Shown here piece after piece: positions 51,854 to 58,456 of a stretch of DNA of 64,000 bases. Origin of the DNA: SW4 sp042466115 (GTDB taxonomy: Bacteria > Pseudomonadota > Alphaproteobacteria > Rhodobacterales > Rhodobacteraceae). The notes beneath the pieces were generated by a model. That model made no database searches and was not told where the DNA came from. It worked only from the letters and a program-made list of their open reading frames with translations. Position 1 is the stretch's first letter. Every line of letters begins with the position of its first letter. The stretch covers positions 434,001 through 498,000 of the forward strand of contig NZ_JAXHBQ010000001.1 in assembly GCF_042466115.1 (NCBI RefSeq), in the 5' to 3' direction. The position numbers and the translations under genes were made by a program.

Positions 51854-52576
51854 TTATTTCGCGAGGTCAGCGGCTTGTTTCAACCACTCGTCGCGGTCGA
51901 TGCGACCTTTGAAGTTCAGCTTCTCGTCCATATCAGCAACCTGTTCGGGCGTCCATGCTGCGATCTGGGCAAAGGTTGTCACGCCTTCGGCATGCAGCTT
52001 TTTGACGATAACCGGACCCACACCGCTGATCTGTGTCAGATCGTCAGCACCTGCGGATTTCTCAGCGGCCTTCTTTGGGGCGGCCTTTTTGGTTTCGGCT
52101 TTGGCTTCTGCCTTTTTGGCCTCGGCCTTGGGGGCTGCCTTTTTGGCGGCGGGCTTGGGCGCTGCGGCCTTTTCGGCTTTGGCAGGCTTGACGGATTTCT
52201 TGTTCGACTTGGCGATCACGGCTTCAAAGCCGGCCCCACCGATCGCCGCCTTGACGCCCGACTTGTCGGCCCCTTTTTCAAGGATGTCGGTCACGCGCAC
52301 GATCGTCAGTTGCTGACGGTGGCCCTTGGTGCGCTGGCTGCCGTGCTTGCGGCGGCGCTTGACGAAGTTGATCGTCTTTTCGCCCTTGATCTGGTCGATC
52401 ACCTCGGCCTGAACGCCTGCGTCCTTGACCAAAGGCGCGCCAACTGTCGTGCCAACCATCAGAATGTCGTTGAATTGAACCTTTTCGCCAGCCGCAGCGG
52501 CGATTTTTTCGACACGCAGAACGTCGCCCGAGGCAACTTTATACTGCTTGCCGCCGGTTTTGAGAACCGCAAACAT
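51854..52576 (-). CDS. rplU: 50S ribosomal protein L21 with C-terminal helix-hairpin-helix extension
   Basis: 240 residues, more than twice the usual length. Residues 1-103 are normal L21 (MFAVLKTGGKQYKVASGDVL ... KRRRKHGSQRTKGHRQQLT). Residues about 125-172 are an Ala/Lys/Pro-rich flexible linker, and about 173-240 form a helix-hairpin-helix domain (DDLTQISGVGPVIVKKLHAEGVTTFAQIAAW), like those joined to NuoE and other proteins in this group. AAGGAAAG precedes the ATG at 52576. The leader upstream contains several hairpins. First gene of the rplU-to-proA operon. Confidence 0.95.
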   Translation of the reverse strand: MFAVLKTGGKQYKVASGDVLRVEKIAAAAGEKVQFNDILMVGTTVGAPLVKDAGVQAEVIDQIKGEKTINFVKRRRKHGSQRTKGHRQQLTIVRVTDILEKGADKSGVKAAIGGAGFEAVIAKSNKKSVKPAKAEKAAAPKPAAKKAAPKAEAKKAEAKAETKKAAPKKAAEKSAGADDLTQISGVGPVIVKKLHAEGVTTFAQIAAWTPEQVADMDEKLNFKGRIDRDEWLKQAADLAK

Positions 52577-52611
52577 ATGTCTTTCCTTCATCTTCCGCGT
52601 CACTAAGGTTC

Positions 52612-52701
52612 CCCCAGCGGGGCATTTTTGGCCGGAATGGCCACCTGTGGACTGCGCGCCCAGCGGGCGGTTTTTCGCTATGCCCACACAAGTCACTTGT
52701 G
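52612..52701 (-). ncRNA. Candidate structured rplU mRNA leader
   Basis: In the 183-bp gap before rplU the minus strand can form, in order, CACAAG-TGA-CTTGTG (52701-52687), CGCCC-GCT-GGGCG (52669-52657), GGCC-ATTCC-GGCC (52642-52630) and CCCC-GCT-GGGG (52622-52612). The two GCT-loop hairpins share the frame AAAAA-N2-3-stem-GCT-stem, which looks like a duplicated element. Autoregulation by L21 is an inference; the opposite strand could instead serve the divergent lipoprotein gene. Confidence 0.4.
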
Positions 52702-52759
52702 CGGATGGCGGCTTATCTGCGTATCCTTGCCACAAGTCAACCCATAGAGGCGCACCAAT

Positions 52760-53110
52760 ATGCGTAAATCCGCCCTTCTTTGCATGCTTGCAATGGCCGC
52801 CTGCTCGGACGAGGCAAACCACCTTGGCAATCCGCTGATGTGGCCCGGTCAGGGGATCGGCACCGCGATTGAAAACGGCGTTTACAATGAACGGCGCGGG
52901 CGGGTCGAGGTATTTGTCAAAACCAACCACCCTGCCTTGATTGCCGATATCCGCGCCGGAGGTGGCGCCACATTGGAACAGGCCTTTGATATCGCGCGCG
53001 TGCCCCGTTCGATCCGGCCAGCCCATACGCTGCAACTGCAATCCGATCTGGCGCTTTATGAAACCAACATCGACGCGCTGATCGTCGCGATCATGGTCGT
53101 AAGCACCTGA
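52760..53110 (+). CDS. Probable lipoprotein, hypothetical
   Basis: 116 residues. The short hydrophobic start MRKSALLCMLAMAACSDE has a lipobox-like MAAC with Cys 15, so lipidation is likely. The mature part (NHLGNPLMWPGQGIGTAIENGVYNERRG...) is mixed alpha/beta with no recognisable domain. It is divergent from rplU across 183 bp. Codon use and length agree with a real gene, and homologues would be expected in the same group only. Function unknown. Confidence 0.7.
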   Translation: MRKSALLCMLAMAACSDEANHLGNPLMWPGQGIGTAIENGVYNERRGRVEVFVKTNHPALIADIRAGGGATLEQAFDIARVPRSIRPAHTLQLQSDLALYETNIDALIVAIMVVST

Positions 53111-53412
53111 CACGGCGTGCGATTGTTTGGTGACGTGATGGATCGCGGCAGTTTCGGGCGCCCATTGGGGACACAGGCGCGGATACGCCAAGCCCGACCT
53201 CGGGAGGGCCTCGCACATCAGCGCGGCAGATGCTTCGAGTCACGTCTTTCGCATCACCTGCAACGGCCGTTCACTGAAAGCCCTCCCAGAGGGGAGGTCG
53301 GGCTTGGCGCATGCGCGCCGGATGCGATCGTTGTTTGCTATTACGTAAACACGCTCAAGTTCACTCTCTCCGCGTTGCGTGATATGGCAAGGCGAATAAA
53401 AAAATTCCCGCC
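53111..53412. repeat. Gene-free 302-bp stretch with a large imperfect inverted repeat
   Basis: Between the lipoprotein gene and the DUF2059 gene. The arms 53186-53201 (CGCCAAGCCCGACCTC) and 53294-53309 pair perfectly over 16 bp; pairing then continues between 53202-53209 and 53280-53287 (GGGAGGGC/GCCCTCCC) across a 6-nt bulge, enclosing a 70-nt loop. The right arm alone can fold CCTCCC/GGGAGG. A short frame crossing it is not protein-like. A miniature mobile element, a REP-type unit or a structured RNA are all possible. Confidence 0.6.
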
Positions 53413-54237
53413 CTACAGCTCTTGCGACACCATGTAGCGCGCCGAGGCCCGCCCAAGCGCAAAGCTGATATCCTCGAACACCCCGTCAAAGGCGGCAAAC
53501 AGCGCGCGGTTCAAGTCCTGCCCCGCCGGGCTTTCGCTAAAGGCAATATAGGCGTCCAGATCATCGTCACTTAGCGGCTGATAGGCCAGAAGCGAGAACG
53601 CATAGACCCATTCCATCGTGTTCTGGCGTATCTCGGCCTCTTGCGACCATACATCCGTCAGGATCTGTTCCTCGCTGATATCACCGTTCAGCGCGCCGCC
53701 CTCCATCAGCCCCATGTAAAAGGCAAAGTTGGAATTCATCCCGCCAACCACATTGGATTCGATCAGGTCATTGGCCTCGGCAAATCGTTCAACTTGCAAA
53801 AAGCGCGGCGTCTCCTGCGCGCTTGCAATGGCGGCGGCATCCTTGCTGGCATCCTCGACCACGTCATCAAGAAAAGCGCGGCGCGCGCTGATCTCAAGGC
53901 TGATGATGTCCTGCCCCAGATCAGAGGTGAAGAATTCCAGCATCGGCGCGACATCCATGCCGTAAAGCGCGCTGGTCAGTTCCGCCCCCACAGCGGCCTT
54001 CATCCGCTCGGCGTCATAGATCGTTTCGACACTTGCGCGCCAGTCGCTGCCCCCCGATCCACCCAGCATGTCCTGATCAATCTGCAAACCGTAGGCGATG
54101 CCTTCCTCGCGCATGATTTCCAGAATATCGCCCATGCCGATGGCATCGAACAACTGCGCCTCGGGCGTCTGGTCCTGGGCGATTACGGGGAAAGCGAATG
54201 CAGTCAGGGCGGCGGCGGTGATCAGGCGGGTGAACAT
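53413..54237 (-). CDS. DUF2059-containing exported protein
   Basis: 274 residues. Signal peptide MFTRLITAAALTAFAFPVIAQ precedes a helical domain with EAQLFDAIGMGDILEIMREEG, then YDAERMKAAVGAELTSALYGMDVAPMLEFFTSDLGQDIISLEISAR (about 75-130), matching the DUF2059 pattern of amphipathic helices ending in FF.S..G. A second similar helical stretch near 215-260 (LSDDDLDAYIAFSESPAGQDLNRALFAAFD) suggests an internal duplicate. Periplasmic location; function unknown. The ATG at 54237 drops a 24-codon upstream extension. Confidence 0.83.
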   Translation of the reverse strand: MFTRLITAAALTAFAFPVIAQDQTPEAQLFDAIGMGDILEIMREEGIAYGLQIDQDMLGGSGGSDWRASVETIYDAERMKAAVGAELTSALYGMDVAPMLEFFTSDLGQDIISLEISARRAFLDDVVEDASKDAAAIASAQETPRFLQVERFAEANDLIESNVVGGMNSNFAFYMGLMEGGALNGDISEEQILTDVWSQEAEIRQNTMEWVYAFSLLAYQPLSDDDLDAYIAFSESPAGQDLNRALFAAFDGVFEDISFALGRASARYMVSQEL

Positions 54238-54394
54238 GGCGAACCTTCCGGTTGGGGTTGCCTCTAGTGATATGGTGCGCGGGCGGGCTTTCCAAGGGGC
54301 CGCACGCAAATGTCAGAAGTTAGGGCCCGATCACGCCTTTTTGCTTGCGCGTCGTGGGGCGGCGCAGTAAGTCCGCCCCCGTTGACCCCAGCGC

Positions 54395-54485
54395 GGAGAG
54401 GTGCCGGAGTGGTCGAACGGGACGGTTTCGAAAACCGTTGAGCCTCTAAAGGGTTCCCAGGGTTCGAATCCCTGTCTCTCCGCCA
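54395..54485 (+). tRNA. tRNA-Ser, anticodon CGA
   Basis: 91 nt including an encoded CCA end. Acceptor stem GGAGAGG/TCTCTCC, anticodon stem ACGGT/ACCGT around loop TTCGAAA with CGA at 54429-54431, a long variable arm as in class II tRNAs, T-arm CAGGG-TTCGAAT-CCCTG, and discriminator G. Reads UCG codons. It lies in the gap between the divergent DUF2059 gene and the convergent RTX gene. Confidence 0.96.
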
Positions 54486-54506
54486 ATTATCCGTGCCCCA
54501 AACCAA

Positions 54507-54534
54507 AAAGCCCGCGCAGAGATGCACGGGCTTT
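54507..54534 (-). terminator. Rho-independent terminator of the RTX gene
   Basis: AAAGCCCG-N12-CGGGCTTT, an 8-bp stem; on the minus strand it is followed by a T-run (plus-strand A-run 54505-54509), 20 bp after the RTX-protein stop codon. It may also stop the tRNA transcript on the other strand. Confidence 0.75.
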
Positions 54535-54554
54535 GGCCTGTTTATCAGGGTGTA

Positions 54555-56183
54555 TCAGGCGATCAGCTGCGCGAAGGGGTCGGTGACCAGATCACCGATG
54601 CTGTTGATTGATCCGGTGCCCATTCCCACGAACTTGATCAGGGTTCCGCTCGCGAAAGTGACGGTGACGTCGCTGCCGTTGTCGGCGAACGTGGCCAGTG
54701 CGTCGATATCATCGACCAGGCCAGGTGCGCCGCCATCGGCCAGCCCGACGAATTGCAGGATATCCTGCGTGTCCGACCAGTCGCCAATATCGCTGACGCT
54801 TTGGTTCACCGACAGATCAAACACAAAGGTATCGGCCCCTGTCCCGCCATACATCACGGCATTTGTGTGCCCAATGCCCAGCAAGGATTGCGATGCGATC
54901 AGCGTGTCGTTGCCGGAATCGCCAAACAGATCGTCAATCCCGTCGCCGCCCGTCAGCGTATCATTTCCGTTCCCGCCGTGCAGTTCGTGGATCTCGGAAC
55001 CGTCGAACGCGGCCCCGCTGATCGACGTAATGGAGTCGTTGCCAATCCCGCCATAAAGGTGGTTCTCGCCCTGTCCCAAAATCTCGCCGACAATCACGTC
55101 ATGGCCATTGCCGCCATCAATCGAGTTGGTGCCCGTATTGCCCGCGCCGGTGTTGGTGATCTGCACGAGGCCATAGATATCATCCGCGCCAATCCCACCC
55201 TGAATTTCCTGAAAGGCCGTGGCCGTGCCGGTGCTGCCAAGGACCGACAGAATACTGTCGATGTCATCCGCACCACCACCACCGTCAATGAAGGTCGAAC
55301 CATTGGCATCGCCGATCGCATTGGCGCTGACGTTGGAATTGATTGTATCCAGGCCCAAGCCGCCATTCAGGTTGGCATCATAGGAAATCGAACCTGCGGT
55401 GCCGCTTGCCGTCATATTGTTGGTCAGTTGGTCATTGGCACCGCCACCGTCAGCAAAGACAGAACCTGTCACATCCGCATTCGCGCCAAAAGGCGTGTTG
55501 GAATTGATCGACGTGGTCAGCGTATCAAGACCAAAACCGCCAAACATCTGCACGACCCCGCTAACATCGCTCGCAGCGGCGCTATTGCCCGCCAACAGGC
55601 CGACCGCGCCTGTCATCTGGTCATTGCCCGCCCCGCCATCAATGACGAGGACGTTCGTGCTGTCGCCGGTGTAATCGCTATCCGAAGCCGTTGCATAGAT
55701 CGTGTCACTGCCGCGTCCGCCTGTGACGGCGACGTCGATCGTGCCGGTGCTGGTGGCACCGGAACCGGCACTGATGGTCATATTGTCATCACCATTTCCG
55801 CCATCCACAACGGCCTGGACAGCGACAGTTGCCGGGGCCCCGCCCGTGGCCGTGCCGGCAATGGTAATATCCATCGTGTCATCGCCGCCATCGCCGTAAA
55901 AAATGCCGTTGACGGTATTGCCTTCGACCGTATCGACTTTGACGTCGACAAAGTGGTCATCATCGCCTTCGCCCCCGAACTGGCCGAAACTGTGTTGCAA
56001 GTCGCCCGTGCCGCCCGCAAAGACAAAAAGACCGGATGAATCCAGAATGTCGTCGCCTTCACCGGCGAACAGGTTCGTGTTCAGATGCGTGCTGCTGATA
56101 TCGTCATCGCCCGTATAGGAAAAAATGATGTCGCCGCCCGCGGATGTGGTCAGTGTGTCGCCAAGAAGTGATCCAAAAATCAT
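54555..56183 (-). CDS. RTX-like calcium-binding repeat protein
   Basis: 542-residue acidic, Gly/Asp-rich protein without an N-terminal signal peptide, as expected for type I secretion. About 17 GGxGxD-like motifs occur (near 41, 71, 99, 128, 155, 183, 215, 246, 274, 301, 329, 357, 378, 403, 413, 422 and 446). From 71 to 357 they recur once every 27-32 residues, not every 9; only 403-430 contains packed nonapeptides. The C-terminal about 90 residues (TFVFDLSVNQSVSDIGDWSDTQDILQF ...) look like the usual RTX secretion end. No cognate exporter lies in the window. Enzymatic domain: none seen. Confidence 0.85.
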   Translation of the reverse strand: MIFGSLLGDTLTTSAGGDIIFSYTGDDDISSTHLNTNLFAGEGDDILDSSGLFVFAGGTGDLQHSFGQFGGEGDDDHFVDVKVDTVEGNTVNGIFYGDGGDDTMDITIAGTATGGAPATVAVQAVVDGGNGDDNMTISAGSGATSTGTIDVAVTGGRGSDTIYATASDSDYTGDSTNVLVIDGGAGNDQMTGAVGLLAGNSAAASDVSGVVQMFGGFGLDTLTTSINSNTPFGANADVTGSVFADGGGANDQLTNNMTASGTAGSISYDANLNGGLGLDTINSNVSANAIGDANGSTFIDGGGGADDIDSILSVLGSTGTATAFQEIQGGIGADDIYGLVQITNTGAGNTGTNSIDGGNGHDVIVGEILGQGENHLYGGIGNDSITSISGAAFDGSEIHELHGGNGNDTLTGGDGIDDLFGDSGNDTLIASQSLLGIGHTNAVMYGGTGADTFVFDLSVNQSVSDIGDWSDTQDILQFVGLADGGAPGLVDDIDALATFADNGSDVTVTFASGTLIKFVGMGTGSINSIGDLVTDPFAQLIA

Positions 56184-56324
56184 TGTGTTACCCCTGTTTT
56201 CAAAAAAGAATTATGATGCAGCAAATGGGTTGCCGCTTGGAATGTGCAGGAAACCTGCGTCTTTAGGATGGAGGCGAGTATGGCGTTTACCTTGCGTTAA
56301 GCAATGTTAATCCCATGACAAGCG

Positions 56325-56342
56325 GGTCAGGTTTTCCTGACC
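56325..56342. other. GGTCAGG-TTTT-CCTGACC hairpin in the RTX/sqr gap
   Basis: A perfect 7-bp inverted repeat with a TTTT loop in the 284-bp gap between the divergent RTX and sqr genes, 126 bp before the sqr start. It could be an operator or a transcript-end structure; no T-run follows. The rest of the gap is AT-rich and without genes. Confidence 0.4.
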
Positions 56343-56434
56343 AGCCTGTTTATCGGCCGGGTTTGGCACGGCGAAACACCGGCCAATCGCCGCGCAGCTT
56401 TGATCCACATCAATATATCCTCATTTACTTATGT

Positions 56435-56440
56435 TATAAT
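56435..56440 (+). promoter_or_regulatory. Possible -10 element (TATAAT) of the sqr-like gene
   Basis: A perfect TATAAT lies 28 bp before the ATG, inside an AT-rich stretch (56411-56440). No good -35 hexamer is found 17 bp upstream, so an activator or an extended -10 would be needed. Confidence 0.35.
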
Positions 56441-56467
56441 CGCACGACTGGCATAAGGGGGATCACC

Positions 56468-57781
56468 ATGTCCAAATCACCGTTGAAACTGGATCGCCGC
56501 GCGTTCATGGGGCTGGCCGCTGGTGGTCTTGCGCTTGGGTCCGTGTCGCCAACGCAGGCCGCGCCGATCGCGACCAATGCACGGATCGTGATCATCGGTG
56601 CGGGTGCGGGCGGCACATCATTGGCAAACCGGCTGGTGAAACGGCTTGAGGGTGCCGATATTACCCTGCTCGATCCCCGCCCCCAGCACCTGTATCAACC
56701 GGGCCTGTCACTGGTCGCCACCGGATTGAAACCGGCCAACTATGTGGTCTCGCAAACAACCGACTGGCTGCCATCCGGCGTCACGCTGGTGGCCGAAAAG
56801 GCCGCCGCGATTGACCCTGACGCCAAAACCGTCACCACCGACAGCGGCACCTCCCTTACTTACGACTATCTGGTCGTCGCGCCTGGCTTGATCCTTGACC
56901 ATGACGCGATTGACGGCTTTTCGCTTGAAATGGTCGGGCAGAACGGGATCGGCGCGCTTTACGCCGGACCCGACTACGCCGCCCGCACATGGGAGGCCGC
57001 GGCCAAATTTACCGAGGAAGGCGGCATCGGGCTGTTCACCCGCCCCGAAACGGAAATGAAATGCGCCGGTGCGCCGCTGAAACACACCTTCCTGATTGAT
57101 GACATCACGCGCCGCGCAGGCAACCGTGGCAAGGCGGAATTCATCTATGCCGCGCCGCAAGGATCGCTGTTTGGCGTGCCGATCGTGGCGGAAAAGGTGC
57201 GGATGCTGTTTGGTGATCGCGGGATTGACACGCAGATGCAGCACACCCTGAAATCCATCGACGCGGGCGCAAAACGCGCGACATTCGCCGACAAGGACGG
57301 GTTCGATGTGGACATGGATTACGACTATATCCACGTGATCCCGCCCCAACGCGCGCCCGACGTTATCCGCCAGTCGGGCTTGTCTTGGGCCGACAAATGG
57401 GCCGATCAAGGCTGGGTTGAATGTGACCAATACAGCCTGCGTCACCTGCGCTATGACGACATCTGGGCGCTAGGTGATGTGGCAGGTGTGCCCAAGGGCA
57501 AAACTGCCGCATCCGTGAAATGGCAGGTGCCCGTGGTCGAGGACGGGATCGTCAGCGCCATCGCAGGCACCGACCCGACGCAAACCTACAACGGCTATAC
57601 GTCCTGCCCGATGATCACCAAGGTGGGGCGCGCGATGCTAGTCGAGTTTGACTACAACAACGACCTGACCCCGTCCTTCCCCGGCCTGATTGCCCCGCTT
57701 GAAGAACTGTGGATTTCCTGGCTGATGAAGGAAGTCGCCCTGAAAGCCACCTATAACGCCATGCTGCGCGGCCGCGCGTAA
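56468..57781 (+). CDS. Sulfide:quinone-oxidoreductase-like flavoprotein, Tat-exported
   Basis: 437-residue FAD protein. A twin-arginine signal (DRRAFMGLAAGGLALGS, R10-R11) precedes a Rossmann FAD motif RIVIIGAGAGGTSLANRLV (about 39-57), ending VVAPG, and ALGDVAGVPKGKT. Two Cys at the redox positions of SQR are present: C199 in MKCAGAPLKH and C380 in YTSCPMI; the third SQR Cys near residue 160 is missing. It should oxidise sulfide or a related sulfur compound and pass electrons to quinone at the periplasmic face. GGGGGATCACC precedes the ATG. A small membrane-protein gene follows after 12 bp. Confidence 0.88.
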   Translation: MSKSPLKLDRRAFMGLAAGGLALGSVSPTQAAPIATNARIVIIGAGAGGTSLANRLVKRLEGADITLLDPRPQHLYQPGLSLVATGLKPANYVVSQTTDWLPSGVTLVAEKAAAIDPDAKTVTTDSGTSLTYDYLVVAPGLILDHDAIDGFSLEMVGQNGIGALYAGPDYAARTWEAAAKFTEEGGIGLFTRPETEMKCAGAPLKHTFLIDDITRRAGNRGKAEFIYAAPQGSLFGVPIVAEKVRMLFGDRGIDTQMQHTLKSIDAGAKRATFADKDGFDVDMDYDYIHVIPPQRAPDVIRQSGLSWADKWADQGWVECDQYSLRHLRYDDIWALGDVAGVPKGKTAASVKWQVPVVEDGIVSAIAGTDPTQTYNGYTSCPMITKVGRAMLVEFDYNNDLTPSFPGLIAPLEELWISWLMKEVALKATYNAMLRGRA

Positions 57782-57793
57782 AGGAGCAGATCA

Positions 57794-58144
57794 ATGAAAG
57801 ACATGACATTTTCCACCCTGATCGCGGTCTTCGAGGAAATCTTTGGCCGTGGATTGTTCTGGGCGATGGTTGTCGCCGCCGTGCTGGTGACAGGTGCCTA
57901 CCTGTTTGTTCTGGTGCGTGACCGTGCCGTCAGCTGGCACAAGTTCCTGTGGGCGCAATTATCGATGCCCGTGGGCGCGGTGCTGGCGGTCTGGTTGGTG
58001 CTGGCGATGACCCATTCGCGCCTGTCGGACATGGGCGGGCCGATTGATGTGATCGTCTTGCTGCTGGTTGCGGCGGGCGGGGCGGTTGGTATGGCGATCC
58101 TTGTCTATACCGGCCAGTCCCTGCTGCGCGGCCCCGAAGAATAG
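57794..58144 (+). CDS. Small membrane protein next to sqr (DUF5368-like)
   Basis: 116 residues with three transmembrane helices (about 22-40, 58-73, 84-107) and short charged loops (VRDRAVSWHKFLWAQ, THSRLSDMGGP). I associate this pattern with DUF5368 proteins of Rhodobacteraceae, but not firmly. Starting 12 bp after the flavoprotein gene with AAAGGAG before its ATG, it is co-transcribed and might anchor the enzyme or link it to the quinone pool. Function unknown. Confidence 0.75.
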   Translation: MKDMTFSTLIAVFEEIFGRGLFWAMVVAAVLVTGAYLFVLVRDRAVSWHKFLWAQLSMPVGAVLAVWLVLAMTHSRLSDMGGPIDVIVLLLVAAGGAVGMAILVYTGQSLLRGPEE

Positions 58145-58258
58145 CGCCACATTCGCGTCCGAAATGACCCTTTGTCTGCCCCAATCACGCTGAATTGCGA
58201 ACATGAAGTCTGTGCACAGTCCCCGTCAGGAAGCGTAATTGGTAACGGAGACTGAACA

Positions 58259-58456
58259 ATGCACTTTACAGCAAACAACCCGATGATCATCGCACAGGTG
58301 CGCGATTTTGTGATGGCCGAGCGCAGATCCTGCGTGTCCGACCGCGAATGGCAGCACCGCCTCAAGGGCTATGGCTATGACCTGCGCAAGACGGCTGCAG
58401 GCACCGTGCTGACAACCTTGCCCCACGGGCGCGAGGTTTGCACACTGGCGATCTAG
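58259..58456 (+). CDS. Small conserved-looking protein
   Basis: 65 residues: MHFTANNPMIIAQVRDFVMAERRSC...REWQHRLKGYGYDLRKTAAGTVLTTLPHGREV. The sequence is basic with a predicted helix-helix-beta pattern (GYDLRKTAAGTVLTTLPHGREVC resembles short DNA- or RNA-binding hairpins). GGAGACTGAACA precedes the ATG. The stop TAG interleaves with the convergent glpK stop. No known family; the reading frame and Shine-Dalgarno make it a likely gene. Confidence 0.6.
   Translation: MHFTANNPMIIAQVRDFVMAERRSCVSDREWQHRLKGYGYDLRKTAAGTVLTTLPHGREVCTLAI

Noticed and set aside
53117..53437. 106-codon frame across the inverted-repeat gap
   Set aside because: Follows the inverted repeat, has no Shine-Dalgarno, and ends inside the DUF2059 gene.
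54401..54586. Short plus-strand frame over the tRNA
   Set aside because: It is the tRNA-Ser sequence read as protein.
54753..56039. 428-codon plus-strand frame opposite the RTX gene
   Set aside because: Its apparent repeats simply reflect the RTX repeats on the other strand.
56297..56310. CtrA site TTAA-N6-TTAA in the RTX/sqr gap
   Set aside because: The consensus is TTAA-N7-TTAA; the spacing is off by one. A second TTAA pair at 23639-23657 has an 11-nt spacer and fails too.
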